A stretch of 64,000 nt of DNA, taken from contig JBGOZF010000004.1 of assembly GCA_041480065.1 (NCBI GenBank), positions 35,702-99,701 on the forward strand. Reading direction: 5' to 3'. This DNA comes from Fen-999 sp041480065 (GTDB taxonomy: Bacteria; Pseudomonadota; Gammaproteobacteria; Burkholderiales; Rhodocyclaceae). Under the pieces are notes generated by a model that saw nothing but the letters and a program-made list of their open reading frames with translations, was not told where the DNA came from and ran no database searches. Of the stretch, positions 8,469-17,277 are shown one piece after another. The translations under genes were made by a program, and so were the position numbers. Numbering within the stretch: the stretch's first letter is position 1; every line of letters starts with the position of its first letter.

Positions 8469-9782
8469 ATGCGTGACATCATCATCACAGTCGTCATTTT
8501 CGGCCTACTGCCGTTCATCCTGCGCAGCCCGCGCGTAGGCGCCTATACGTGGGCATGGATATCGATGATGATTCCGCATCGCGCCGCCTGGGGTTTCGCG
8601 CGCTCTCTGCCGTTTGCACAGATCGTGGCCATTACTACCTTAATCAGCTTCTTCTTCTCGAAGGAGCGCCGTCCCTTCCCGGTCAACGCCATCACTACGA
8701 CACAGTTTCTGTTCGTGGTCTGGATGAGCTTCACGAGCCTGTTCGCCCTTGGCAATCCCGACATGGTACTTGATCACTGGATCATGGTTCTGAAGATTCA
8801 CCTGATGTTGTTCGTCACCATGATGCTGATCCGCGATCGCGTGCAGATCGAACGTCTGATTTGGGTGGTTACGCTGTCCATCGGCTTCTATGGTTTCAAG
8901 GGAGGTATCTGGACAGTCCTGACGGGAGGTAGCGCGCGCGTGTGGGGGCCATCCGGCGGGGCGGTCGGCGGCAACAATGAAGTTGGCCTGGCCTTGGTTA
9001 TGCTGATACCATTCATGTATTACCTGTACCAGACTTCAAGCCGGCGCATGATTCGCTGGGGCACGCTGGTCTTCATCGTCTTCAACTGTTTTGGCATCCT
9101 GGGCACCCAGTCGCGCGGTGCGCTGGTGGCGCTACTGGCCATGGCATTTGCGCTTGGACTCAAGGGGAAAAACCCGATTCGAACCAGCCTGCTCATTGTC
9201 GGGCTGCTGACGGTTGCCATCACGTTCATGCCGGAGTCCTGGTCCGGCCGCATGCATACGATCGAGACCTATGAGCAGGATTCCTCGGCCATGTCCCGCC
9301 TTTATGCCTGGCAGACCATGTGGAATGCAGCCGTCGACAGGCCGCTGGTCGGGGTTGGGTTTGCTGCCGATAATCCCGCCGTGTTCTCTCGATACGCGCC
9401 TGTCGGAGGAGTTGGTACCTATGCGGGTGGCGGTATCTACGTGGCCCACAGTATCTATTTTCAAGCCCTTGGAGAGCATGGTTTCGTTGGACTGGCGCTG
9501 TACCTTGCACTCGGCCTGTTGACCTGGCGCAAGGCCGGGCGGATTGCTCGCGAAACTCGTGACGATCCTGACTTTGGTTCCTGGGTACCCCAGTTGATGC
9601 GGATGGTTCAGGTGAGCCTGATTGGTTTCGCGACCGGGGGCGCTTTCTTGAGCCTGGTGCATTTCGATCTGCCCTATTACGTCCTCAGTTTCGTTGTCCT
9701 GGTTGATGCCACGCTTCGTGAGCGCTCCAAGCAGACGGTGGGGCGCGATGACACCCCTGCTGCGGCAACAGCCACCCGGTAG
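8469..9782 (+). CDS. Putative O-glycosylation ligase / O-antigen ligase family, exosortase-A type (TIGR03097-like)
   Basis: A 437-residue polytopic inner-membrane protein (about ten hydrophobic segments) of the Wzy/WaaL superfamily. The start R-D-I-I-I-T-V-V-I-F-G-L-L-P-F and the early W-A-W-I-S-M-M-I-P-H-R motif are characteristic of the exosortase-A associated family. The periplasmic loop near 270-340 contains the S-R-x-Y-A-W-Q region and V-A-H-S-I-Y-F-Q with a conserved His, as in O-antigen ligases. ATG 8469 is preferred to GTG 8427 because AAAGAGG precedes it by 8 bp and it matches the family N-terminus. It may join glycans to proteins or polymerise repeats; the name is a family label, not proof of O-glycosylation. 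Confidence 0.85.
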   Translation: MRDIIITVVIFGLLPFILRSPRVGAYTWAWISMMIPHRAAWGFARSLPFAQIVAITTLISFFFSKERRPFPVNAITTTQFLFVVWMSFTSLFALGNPDMVLDHWIMVLKIHLMLFVTMMLIRDRVQIERLIWVVTLSIGFYGFKGGIWTVLTGGSARVWGPSGGAVGGNNEVGLALVMLIPFMYYLYQTSSRRMIRWGTLVFIVFNCFGILGTQSRGALVALLAMAFALGLKGKNPIRTSLLIVGLLTVAITFMPESWSGRMHTIETYEQDSSAMSRLYAWQTMWNAAVDRPLVGVGFAADNPAVFSRYAPVGGVGTYAGGGIYVAHSIYFQALGEHGFVGLALYLALGLLTWRKAGRIARETRDDPDFGSWVPQLMRMVQVSLIGFATGGAFLSLVHFDLPYYVLSFVVLVDATLRERSKQTVGRDDTPAAATATR

Positions 9783-9811
9783 ATTCATATTCATCAGGAT
9801 CGGAAGACCAA

Positions 9812-10534
9812 ATGACAGCCTTGTCCGACAGATTGCTCCGAAAGTACTACCCGTCAGAGAATCATCCCTACCGGCTCTTCGAACAACGGGTGAATAGCTT
9901 GTTGACACCCGATACCGTATTGCTCGACGCCGGTTGCGGCCGTACGGTTCCGGTACTGCGAAAGTATCTCGGCCGTGCGCGACACCTGATCGGTATAGAA
10001 CTGGTCGAATTTTCCGATGTCCCTCCTGGAATCGAAACCCACAACGCGGACCTGTCGCAGTTGCCTGTGCCTGATGCCAGTGTCGATCTGATCATGTCGC
10101 GCAGCGTGTTCGAACATCTTGTCGATCCCGAGTCTGTCTATCGGGAGTTCTCGCGGGTCTTGCGACCTGGGGGCGCCGTGGTATTCCTTACCGCCAATAT
10201 GTGGGATTACGGCACGCTGGTGGCGAAGTTGGTGCCCAACCGCCTTCACGCCGCTATCGTCAGGTATGTCGAAGGGCGGAAGGAAGAAGATACGTTTCCC
10301 ACGGCATACAGGACGAATACTCATACCGATGTAGACCGGTTGGCGGCATCAGCGGGTTTTGTGCTCGAGTCCTTCGAGTACCTTAGCCAATATCCCAATT
10401 ACTTGATGTTCAACGGGGCGCTGTTCTTCCTCGGCATGTGCTTTGAGAAGGTGATCAGCCGCTTCGAGATGCTGCGCTTTCTGCGCGGGTGGATCATGGT
10501 GACGCTGCGCAAGCCTTGCGTCGCCGTTTCGTAA
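9812..10534 (+). CDS. Class I SAM-dependent methyltransferase
   Basis: A 240-residue Rossmann-fold methyltransferase. Motif I is L-L-D-A-G-C-G-R-T-V-P near residue 32; motif II/III is the acidic I-G-I-E-L-V-E-F loop; motif IV is D-L-I-M-S-R-S-V-F-E-H-L near 90, followed by V-L-R-P-G-G-A-V-V-F. This is the Methyltransf_11 pattern. A Shine-Dalgarno-like AGGATCGGA precedes ATG by 8 bp. Between the ligase and the deacetylase it probably methylates a sugar of the polysaccharide or a lipid carrier intermediate; the acceptor is unknown. Confidence 0.8.
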   Translation: MTALSDRLLRKYYPSENHPYRLFEQRVNSLLTPDTVLLDAGCGRTVPVLRKYLGRARHLIGIELVEFSDVPPGIETHNADLSQLPVPDASVDLIMSRSVFEHLVDPESVYREFSRVLRPGGAVVFLTANMWDYGTLVAKLVPNRLHAAIVRYVEGRKEEDTFPTAYRTNTHTDVDRLAASAGFVLESFEYLSQYPNYLMFNGALFFLGMCFEKVISRFEMLRFLRGWIMVTLRKPCVAVS

Positions 10535-10555
10535 ACGCTATCGAGAGACGCTGTT

Positions 10556-11554
10556 TTGAACCCACTGCTAGCGCGATTGGCCAGACTGGCGTTTGCAGCC
10601 TTGGGGCTCGCAGTGGAACCTCGGTTGTCCATACTTATGTTCCATCGCGTTCACGCGACCCCCGATCCGCTCTTCCCCGAAGAAGTTGATGCGGCCCGAT
10701 TCGAGCGGATGATGCGCCTGGTCGCCGGAACCTTTCGCGTCATGACCCTCGGCGACGCCGCATCGCGTCTGCGCATTGGGGAACTGCCGGCTCGGACAAT
10801 GGTGATCACTTTCGACGATGGCTATGCCGACAATGCGGAAGTGGCCCTGCCCATTCTCAAGCGCTACGGATTGCCCGCCACGTTCTTCGTCTCGACAGGA
10901 TTTCTCGATGGCGGCCGCATGTGGAACGACTCGGTCATCGAATGTCTGCGAGCGTCACGTTGCAGCGAAGTCGATCTGGATGCATTCGGCCTCGGCCGGG
11001 TCGCATTGTCAGGGCCGGCCGAACGCCGTTCAGCGATCGATTCCCTGCTGCCACGCCTCAAGTACCTCTCGCTTGCCGGGCGCGAAGAAGCCATAGAGCG
11101 GCTTTGCCGGATTTGCGATGTGAAGGGCCTGCCATCCGATTTGATGATGCGCGCGGATCAGGTGGTGCAATTGCATCGGGCCGGAATGGAAATCGGAGGC
11201 CACACCGTCCATCACCCAATTCTGACGTCTCTATCGCCCGCCGAGGCCGAGAGAGAGATTGCTGCGGGACGGGCGCGCCTGCAGGAGATCATCGACGGTC
11301 CGGTGGACGTATTCGCCTACCCGAACGGCAAGCCTGGACAGGACTACCAGTCGTGCCATGTAGACATTGTGCGCCGGCTCGGATTCAAGGCGGCCGTGTC
11401 GACTGCACCCGGCGTCGGCCGAGCCGGCGACGACCTTTTTCAACTGCCGAGATTCACGCCTTGGGATCGTTCGCTGCCGAAATGGGCGATGCGGCTGTTA
11501 CTCAATCAACGCAATACGAACTTCAATCGGGTTGCCGCCACGCCGCTGGTCTAA
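10556..11554 (+). CDS. Polysaccharide deacetylase (NodB homology, CE4)
   Basis: A 332-residue carbohydrate esterase family 4 protein that removes N- or O-acetyl groups from glycans. After a short N-terminal hydrophobic stretch it shows L-M-F-H-R-V, the metal-binding motif T-F-D-D-G-Y near 85-90 (first Asp catalytic, second metal ligand), the zinc histidines in G-G-H-T-V-H-H-P near 220 and F-A-Y-P-N-G near 255. The start is TTG at 10556 with CGAGAGA upstream; no ATG gives a complete domain. It is not the longer exosortase-specific deacetylase family, so the substrate is open. It ends 14 bp before the convergent asparagine-synthase-like gene. Confidence 0.85.
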   Translation: MNPLLARLARLAFAALGLAVEPRLSILMFHRVHATPDPLFPEEVDAARFERMMRLVAGTFRVMTLGDAASRLRIGELPARTMVITFDDGYADNAEVALPILKRYGLPATFFVSTGFLDGGRMWNDSVIECLRASRCSEVDLDAFGLGRVALSGPAERRSAIDSLLPRLKYLSLAGREEAIERLCRICDVKGLPSDLMMRADQVVQLHRAGMEIGGHTVHHPILTSLSPAEAEREIAAGRARLQEIIDGPVDVFAYPNGKPGQDYQSCHVDIVRRLGFKAAVSTAPGVGRAGDDLFQLPRFTPWDRSLPKWAMRLLLNQRNTNFNRVAATPLV

Positions 11555-11568
11555 ACGTTGCGATGACC

Positions 11569-13350
11569 CTATCGCGGCAGGCGCAGACCGTCGTGGCTGC
11601 GCAGCCATTGTTCCAGCATCATCATGATCCACACCATCGTGCCGTAATAGCCCGGATGCTCGGCTAGCCGGCGATCGAATATCTCGGTGACGAAATCCCG
11701 CTGAACCATGCCCCGGTCGACCAGACCGTGCAGGCTGTCCTCGGCCAGGCGCCGCAGTTCCGGATGCTTTGCCATCCAGGGTCCATAGGGCAGACCGAAG
11801 CCGTGTTTCTTCTTGGTGATGATCGCATCGGGCAGGAAATCGCGGAGCGCCTCCTTGAAGAACCAGCGCAGCTTGAAGCCCTTGAGCTTCCATTCGGGCT
11901 GCAAGCTCATCGAGAAATCGGCGATCCTGTCGGCGAGCAGCGGATATCCGACCGAGATGCCGGCCATGGCCGTAGCTCCGCGTACCTTTGGCAGGTCACT
12001 GTCGGCGAGCGTGTAGCGCCAATCGTATGCCAGCATCCGGTTGATCAAGCTATCGGCCCGGCACTCGTCCCAGGTTGCCTGCATATGCCGCGCCGGTTCG
12101 TTCATATCGACTCTGGCGAGCAGATCCGCGGTCAACGCCCTGGTGGGGTCGAGTTGTTTGATCAGGTTGTCGTTTTCCAGCCGATGCGGCATCGCCACGC
12201 GGGAATGGCGGACGTAGCCCGTGGCTTGGCGCAGTCCCGGTATGCGGCGCAACGCGCTGTTCTCGCCGCACCAAGGCTCTACCATGCGTCGCATACCGCC
12301 CGGAATCGTGTGGTATAGCTGCAGGAAGCGTTGCATGGCATAGCGCGAGTTGCCGCCGAACAACTCGTCGCCGCCGTCGCCGGCCAGGATCTTGGTGCAG
12401 CCGTCCGCCTTCGCCATCTTGGCGCAATAGTAGGCGGGCAGGGCCGACGAGTTGCCGAACGGCTGATCGAATTGCCGCGCCACTGCGGGGATGCTGGCCA
12501 GCAGATCTCCCGGCGTGACGTAGTACTCGTGATGCTCGCAACCGAAATGGCGCGCCGCGATGCGGGCGTATTCCATTTCGTCGTAGCCTTCGGCCTCGAA
12601 GCCGATGGAGTAGGTGGCAGCAGGCCCTCCGGTAACCTGGCCCAGCATGCCGGCGATCGTCGAACTGTCGGTGCCCCCGGAGAGGAATGAGCCGACACGC
12701 CCTTCTCCGGCGATCTCCTCCTTGACAGCATCACGGACCAGGCCGAGAAACGTCTCCTTGGCCTTGCGAAACGGCTCGCGGTGATGTTCGTCAAACTGCA
12801 AGGGCCAGTGACGACTTTCACGAATTCCATCCTTCGCCACCAGCAGGCTATGAGCCGCGGGCAGGCGGCGCACCTTGGCAAAGATGGTGCGCGGTGCGGG
12901 GATCATGTGGAAGAAGAGGAAGTCAAACACCGCCTGCGGATCGAGTTCATCGCCGCGCCCATCGACACAGTCGGCGCGGTCGGAGAACGAGAGCGTGTTG
13001 CCGTCCAGCGAATAGCACAGGGTCTCGATTGCAAAGCGGTCCACCGCAAGAAAGACGGCGCCTTTCGCTGCATCGACAACGACTGCCGCATAACTGCCGC
13101 GCGCGTGGCTCGCGACATCAGCACCATACTGGTGCCAAGCTTTGAGAAACGCGGTGGCCGAGTCGGATTGCGCCGAAACGTCGCCTGCGAGGAGGTCGTC
13201 AAAGCGCGGTGAGCCCATCACCGCGCAGGCAGCATCGGCGTCGCGCGCAGTCGTTGCGCCACGAAGGCCGATCGAATCGAGCAGATGCCGTGACTGGCTG
13301 GGGTCGAAGAGACGCCCGAGGTCGATGCGGCCGTAGAGGTGATCTTTCAT
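11569..13350 (-). CDS. Asparagine-synthase-like protein with degenerate glutaminase domain
   Basis: A 593-residue homologue of AsnB. The C-terminal ATP-pyrophosphatase domain is intact: S-F-L-S-G-G-T-D-S-S near 213-222 and L-A-G-D-G-G-D-E-L-F-G-G near 320. The N-terminal half still aligns to the glutaminase fold (A-V-D-R-F-A-I-E-T-L-C-Y replaces R-D-R-x-G-I-K-P-L-Y) but there is no Met-Cys-Gly start and no H-R-G-P-D motif, so glutamine hydrolysis is not expected. ATG 13350 is used; ATG 13377 would add nine residues without restoring a cysteine. It may use ammonia, or form an amide or ester between other partners as in beta-lactam and lasso cyclases. It is alone on the minus strand, divergent from the lyase-like gene. 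Confidence 0.82.
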   Translation of the reverse strand: MKDHLYGRIDLGRLFDPSQSRHLLDSIGLRGATTARDADAACAVMGSPRFDDLLAGDVSAQSDSATAFLKAWHQYGADVASHARGSYAAVVVDAAKGAVFLAVDRFAIETLCYSLDGNTLSFSDRADCVDGRGDELDPQAVFDFLFFHMIPAPRTIFAKVRRLPAAHSLLVAKDGIRESRHWPLQFDEHHREPFRKAKETFLGLVRDAVKEEIAGEGRVGSFLSGGTDSSTIAGMLGQVTGGPAATYSIGFEAEGYDEMEYARIAARHFGCEHHEYYVTPGDLLASIPAVARQFDQPFGNSSALPAYYCAKMAKADGCTKILAGDGGDELFGGNSRYAMQRFLQLYHTIPGGMRRMVEPWCGENSALRRIPGLRQATGYVRHSRVAMPHRLENDNLIKQLDPTRALTADLLARVDMNEPARHMQATWDECRADSLINRMLAYDWRYTLADSDLPKVRGATAMAGISVGYPLLADRIADFSMSLQPEWKLKGFKLRWFFKEALRDFLPDAIITKKKHGFGLPYGPWMAKHPELRRLAEDSLHGLVDRGMVQRDFVTEIFDRRLAEHPGYYGTMVWIMMMLEQWLRSHDGLRLPR

Positions 13351-13444
13351 GGCTACCGGAATTCCAAAAACGCGCATGATGTCACAGAGTGGCCCGTTCT
13401 TGCTAAAGTGGTGCTCAGTGTTGATTCCAAGTCTGCTGCCTCCA

Positions 13445-14950
13445 ATGACGATTTCGCGCGCGCTCTTTCTCTTGCTCCTGTTTCTGTCTGCGGCATTCGC
13501 GCAGGCGGTTGGCCGCGAGTCGAAGCAAAGTCCGCAATCGGCGGGAGACGACTTTGCCAGCCGTCTCGGCTTGTACGAAGGCGAGCGGGGTACTTCCTGT
13601 GCCGATTTTCTTGGGGATATCCTGCCTTGGCAGCGCCGTGGTGGCGACTGGCTCGACGCATCGGGAATCCTGTATGGCAAGAATCCTTACGCGGTTTCCG
13701 GCGTTGGTGCCGCTGGCGCGGCTTGGGATGTCTCAAAGCTGGTCAGGAAGATCGCCGAAGCGGGGCGGGCAAAGGCGATCTTCTATCTGCGGCCGGTGAG
13801 CGGAACGGGCTACGCCAGATTCAACAGTCGCGAGGCCAAGAGTATCGTCGACCGGCCGATGCTCGTTCTGGAATTTGCTGGCGATCGCCGCCAGATTCTG
13901 GAGCCGAAGGCGGATACGCATCTGGACTGCTCGACGTACAAGGCTCTGGGCCGCAGTGAGACTCTTTCCGTCAGTTCGCAACAAAGCGTGCTCCTGGAAT
14001 TTGCCTTGCCAGACTCGGTACGCAGCCCGGATTTCATCCGGGCCCGCCTGGTTCTTTCCAGCGCCGGGTCGGGCGGAGGGAAACTCGAGGTCGGCGTGTT
14101 TGAAACCGCAATCCCGGAACTTCCGCACGGTTCCCCGCAACAGGGACTTGCTGCAAACTACCCTGCTGATCGGGGCATCGATCGCCATCCAGACGTCGTC
14201 TTCTCGACCGGATTTGATGAGGGCAGCGGTTGGCGATCGCGCTGGAGCCGTGAGTCATCCGGCAGCGAGGCGGAGGTGATCGCCACCGACCCGGGCCTCA
14301 GGTTCGATCAGTTGGCGGGCGCCGCGTTCCGGGTCAATCTGAAGAAAGGCAGCAACTACGGCACGGACCTCAGGCTATATCTGAAGGACCATGGTGGCGA
14401 ACCCGATGAGTTGTACTTCCGCTATTACGTGAGGTTCGCTGAGGACTGGAATCCGGATGTCAGCGGCGGCAAGATGCCTGGTCTGGGCGGGACGTACGGC
14501 AAGGCGGGATGGGGAGGCCGTCGCGTGGACGGTACCGATGGCTGGTCCATGCGGGGCGCTTTTCTGCAAGCCTTCCCCAATGACCACCCGATGCATGGCC
14601 TGACCCAGTTGGGAACCTATGCCTACCATATGGACCAGAAGGATTTCTGGGGTGATGTCTGGATATGGCCCGGCGCCTTATTGGCACGCAATCGCTGGTA
14701 TTGCATTGAGCAATACGTTCGATTGAACCGTCCGGGAGCCGCAGACGGGGTCATCCGGGTCTGGATGGACGGTCGTCTTGCGATGGAGCGCTCGGATATT
14801 CGGTATCGCTCAGTCGAACGGCTTCACGTTGAAGATGCCTGGTTGAACGTCTATCACGGAGGAGCGGCAGTATCTCCGCACAATCAACATCTATACATCG
14901 ACAACGTCGTGATCGCGAAGAGCTACATAGGTCCATTACCAACTCGCTGA
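13445..14950 (+). CDS. Secreted polysaccharide-lyase-like protein (PL14-like fold)
   Basis: A 501-residue exported protein. ATG 13445 is chosen because it opens a clean signal peptide (T-I-S-R-A-L-F-L-L-L-L-F-L-S-A-A-F-A); the frame is open from 13349. The first half (about 45-240) looks like a beta-sandwich module with D-V-S-K-L-V and alternating hydrophobic strands. The second half (about 255-500) resembles the jelly-roll of alginate-lyase-like families: F-S-T-G-F-D-E-G, Y-F-R-Y-Y-V-R-F, S-G-G-K-M-P-G-L-G-G near 339-348, and a C-terminal D-A-W-L-N-V-Y-H-G-G with H-L-Y-I-D-N-V-V. It could cut or bind a uronic-acid polymer made by this cluster. Activity is inferred; no assay-level motif proves it. 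Confidence 0.6.
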   Translation: MTISRALFLLLLFLSAAFAQAVGRESKQSPQSAGDDFASRLGLYEGERGTSCADFLGDILPWQRRGGDWLDASGILYGKNPYAVSGVGAAGAAWDVSKLVRKIAEAGRAKAIFYLRPVSGTGYARFNSREAKSIVDRPMLVLEFAGDRRQILEPKADTHLDCSTYKALGRSETLSVSSQQSVLLEFALPDSVRSPDFIRARLVLSSAGSGGGKLEVGVFETAIPELPHGSPQQGLAANYPADRGIDRHPDVVFSTGFDEGSGWRSRWSRESSGSEAEVIATDPGLRFDQLAGAAFRVNLKKGSNYGTDLRLYLKDHGGEPDELYFRYYVRFAEDWNPDVSGGKMPGLGGTYGKAGWGGRRVDGTDGWSMRGAFLQAFPNDHPMHGLTQLGTYAYHMDQKDFWGDVWIWPGALLARNRWYCIEQYVRLNRPGAADGVIRVWMDGRLAMERSDIRYRSVERLHVEDAWLNVYHGGAAVSPHNQHLYIDNVVIAKSYIGPLPTR

Positions 14951-15144
14951 GCGTTGCATTCGCAAGGGCCTGACAAAGCCAAGAAGTGGGACTATACGCA
15001 TCTGGCGGCGCCCACAATCCCTGTTGGCAGGAATTGCCTTGACCCGGTCGCGGCGCTGCGCCTTCTACCCGCTACGCGGTTCCAGGACGGTATATCGGCG
15101 GCATTTGTCACCGGCCCTACCTTCGCGGCATTGAACAAATCGCT

Positions 15145-16527
15145 TCAATGCGCCCCGAAGAGATGGCCTTTCGCAATTCCCCCAAGGAATTTGATTTGTC
15201 GCCAACTCATGGTCCGCGCATGACACTTCAGAAAATACAGGATGGTCCCCGGGTCGCGCTGCACGGCACGGTTGATGCGGCTTGCCTCGGCATAAAGCTC
15301 ATCGCAGGATTGCACCCACGGTAGGCGTACCCACGGCCAATCGGCACTTACGCTCCAGTCGCCGAGCAGGGTCCCGTCCCGCTTGGCATCGTCGTAGACC
15401 TGGGTTCCCGGCAAGGGATAGAGCACGGCAACGTGCCCGATGATAGGTTTCGTTTCGAGCAGGAAGTCGATCGTCTGGTTGATTGTCTCTCGGGTTTCAG
15501 CCGGCATGCCGATCATGATTTCACCATAACAGGCGATTCCAACTTTCTTTGTCAGCTCAACGGCGCGGCGATTCATGGCGACGGTCGTCTTCTTGTTCAT
15601 GCAGTCGAGCACGGCCTGGGATCCGGATTCGAATCCGTAGATGATCTGCCGAACTCCCGCTTTCTTGAGCTGCCGCAACAGACTTTCATCGATGGTGTTG
15701 ACGCGACTGCGCACTTTCAGATCGAAACCGTAGCGTCCCTTGATGAGTTCCTCCGTGATCGCCATGCAGCGCTTCTTGTACACCGTGAAGGCGTCATCCT
15801 GGATGTGAATGGATCGAACACCTCGCCGGCGCAGCTCTTCGAACTCGGCCATGACATGATCGACCGAGCGGAAACGATAGCTGCGTTCGACCTTGAAGCA
15901 GAAACTGCAATCGTAAGGACAGCCGCGGCTTGAAATCATCATGTCCAGACGACCCTTCGCGGCCATATCCCAATACATGCGCTGTCGGTAATAGCGGTCA
16001 AGGAAACCTCGGTTGATTTGTGGCAGTTGATCAAGATCCGTGATGATCGTGTCGCGTGGATTCACGCGTATTTCACCGTTCTTTCGGAAAACCAGGCCGG
16101 GTACTTCGTGCTCCTGGCGATTGCCCTGGAGCATCTGCGCGAAGCCTACGATCGCCTGGTCGCATTCACCTTGCATCGCGTAGTCGATATGCGGCATCTG
16201 TTCGAGGGTCTCTGATGGCCACACGCTGGGATGCCCGCCCCCGACGACCATGACGGCCTTAGGTACGAACTTGCGCAGCGCCGCCGTCTGTTGGTTGAAT
16301 CGCTTGAGGTATGGCGTGTAGCAGGTCAGGCCGACTGCGTCGGGCGAGAATTCCGCAATTTCGCGGAAGAATTCGTCGATCTTGCTGAATTCTCCGGCAT
16401 AGTCAAAAACGCGCGCCTCATAGCCCGCAAGTTCCAGGTTGGTCGCCAGATTGCAGAGATGAAGAGGTGGGTAGAGACCGGTCGACCTGCCTTGAAACGT
16501 ATCGTACGAAACGAGTGCAAATCTCAC
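15145..16527 (-). CDS. B12-binding-domain radical SAM protein
   Basis: A 460-residue protein with an N-terminal cobalamin-binding-like Rossmann domain (about 1-140; G-L-T-C-Y-T-P-Y-L-K and V-V-G-G-G-H-P-S-V) and a radical SAM TIM barrel with the cluster motif C-P-Y-D-C-S-F-C near residue 205-212. G-F-E-S-G-S-Q and G-E-I-M-I-G-M-P-A-E-T follow, as in the large class-B family that methylates or rearranges unactivated carbons. The start is GTG, supported by AAAGGAGG about 8 bp upstream. Substrate unknown; polysaccharide, lipid or peptide are all possible. It lies alone between loosely packed genes. Confidence 0.85.
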   Translation of the reverse strand: MRFALVSYDTFQGRSTGLYPPLHLCNLATNLELAGYEARVFDYAGEFSKIDEFFREIAEFSPDAVGLTCYTPYLKRFNQQTAALRKFVPKAVMVVGGGHPSVWPSETLEQMPHIDYAMQGECDQAIVGFAQMLQGNRQEHEVPGLVFRKNGEIRVNPRDTIITDLDQLPQINRGFLDRYYRQRMYWDMAAKGRLDMMISSRGCPYDCSFCFKVERSYRFRSVDHVMAEFEELRRRGVRSIHIQDDAFTVYKKRCMAITEELIKGRYGFDLKVRSRVNTIDESLLRQLKKAGVRQIIYGFESGSQAVLDCMNKKTTVAMNRRAVELTKKVGIACYGEIMIGMPAETRETINQTIDFLLETKPIIGHVAVLYPLPGTQVYDDAKRDGTLLGDWSVSADWPWVRLPWVQSCDELYAEASRINRAVQRDPGTILYFLKCHARTMSWRQIKFLGGIAKGHLFGAH

Positions 16528-16788
16528 GGACGGTCCCTCCTTTGATGTTGACTGTACTTGTGGCCAAGTCTCCTGCGGCGTTTGTCAATGCCTAACGATT
16601 ATGACAATGATAATTGAAGGACCACGAACTTAGCAACCTTTCCGGTTGAAGGGATACCAACGGGCTTGGCGCGGTGAGTTACCCGGGTTATTGGTGGGTG
16701 GGTGCTACGCGCGATCGTTCTTGTGCAATGGCGGCGGTGAGACGCTAGCCATGACTCAGCGATCGACGGGAGACTCGAGTGGCGTTTC
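16528..16788. other. Non-coding stretch upstream of the B12-radical SAM gene
   Basis: No gene is visible. The part nearest 16527 is the leader of the minus-strand B12-radical SAM gene and carries its Shine-Dalgarno sequence. A 6 bp inverted repeat (TTGTCA at 16582-16587 and TGACAA at 16602-16607, 14 bp apart) could be a regulator site; no convincing -35/-10 or -24/-12 pair was found. Confidence 0.4.
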
Positions 16789-17055
16789 CTAATCTAGCGC
16801 GAAAAACCAGAGCGGATCGGCCGGCCTGGTCAACAGTATGAATCCGTTCCGGGCCAACGAGCAAGGGAACTGTCCATACGTGCCTTGCCGAGCGGTTTCA
16901 GGAGGGTCCCCGCATATCATTGCATGTATCTCCCTGATCCGTGCGCACAGATTCCTTTATAGGGCACGGCATAGAGCGTCTGTCCTATCGTCTTCCGGTC
17001 AGCAAACCTCATGACTGTGAGGTACAGGCTAATCCCATCTGTATTCCCGAAAGTC
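16789..17055 (-). pseudogene. Degraded 3' fragment of a Kelch/beta-propeller gene paralogous to the one at 21068-22399
   Basis: Read on the minus strand, the last 30 codons give G-T-Y-G-Q-F...N-G-F-I-L-L-T...D-P-L-W-F-F-A-L-D stop, which aligns residue by residue with the C-terminus of the intact gene ending at 21068 (G-T-Y-G-R-F...N-G-F-M-M-L-N...D-P-V-W-F-F-A-L-E stop). Weaker similarity continues upstream through G-D-P-P-E-T-A-R-Q, then across a frameshift and an in-frame TAA into T-L-Y-A-V-P, matching T-L-Y-T-L-T-P. Nothing before about 17055 aligns, so the 5' three quarters are gone. It is a relic of duplication and decay, not an expressed gene. Confidence 0.75.
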
Positions 17056-17220
17056 GTACTATGATGGCATAGGCGGCCGAGTAATCGCGGGCCAGTCAAA
17101 CCGAATCGGACGTTGGTGCGATGCAACGTGTTCTGAGATCTTTGATGGTATCGAGCCGGTGGGTCTCGCGCGTAACTTCTTGCCGCCGGGAAATCAGTGG
17201 CAATACACAATTGAGAAGGT
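17056..17220. other. Non-coding remnant DNA
   Basis: The stretch between the two duplicate relics holds no supported gene. A 97-codon minus-strand frame crosses it, but it begins outside any homology and only its end overlaps the Kelch relic in a shifted frame, so it is not called. Confidence 0.4.
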
Positions 17221-17277
17221 CATGAATATCCGTACCCATGCGTGCTTTGCAATGAGTCGCAAACTGATGTGGCCGCC
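17221..17277 (+). repeat. Direct repeat copy A: start of a methyltransferase gene
   Basis: About 57 bp matching 20169-20225 at roughly 84 percent by eye, with a near-identical core of 26 of 27 bases ending in ACTGATG. It includes a start codon at 17222 behind GAGAAGG and encodes M-N-I-R-T-H-A-C-F-A-M-S-R-K-L-M, against M-N-L-C-T-L-A-C-F-A-T-S-R-K-L-M in the intact methyltransferase. Downstream of the repeat the frame runs to 17470 without methyltransferase motifs, so it is a truncated relic. With copy B it brackets the radical SAM and glycosyltransferase genes. Confidence 0.7.

Noticed and set aside
11569..13350. A lasso-peptide locus (asparagine-synthase-like cyclase, transglutaminase-like B2, PqqD B1, HprK kinase all in the window)
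   Set aside because: The parts are scattered over 40 kb in separate operons, the transglutaminase-like protein is membrane-anchored, and no short precursor was seen near the synthase.
13390..13406. TGGCCC-GTTC-TTGC resembling a sigma-54 promoter before the lyase-like gene
   Set aside because: Only nine bases between GG and GC instead of ten; sigma-54 is strict about this spacing.
16917..17210. 97-codon minus-strand frame as a real small gene
   Set aside because: Its C-terminal part is a frameshifted piece of the Kelch relic and the rest has no homology or ribosome-binding site.
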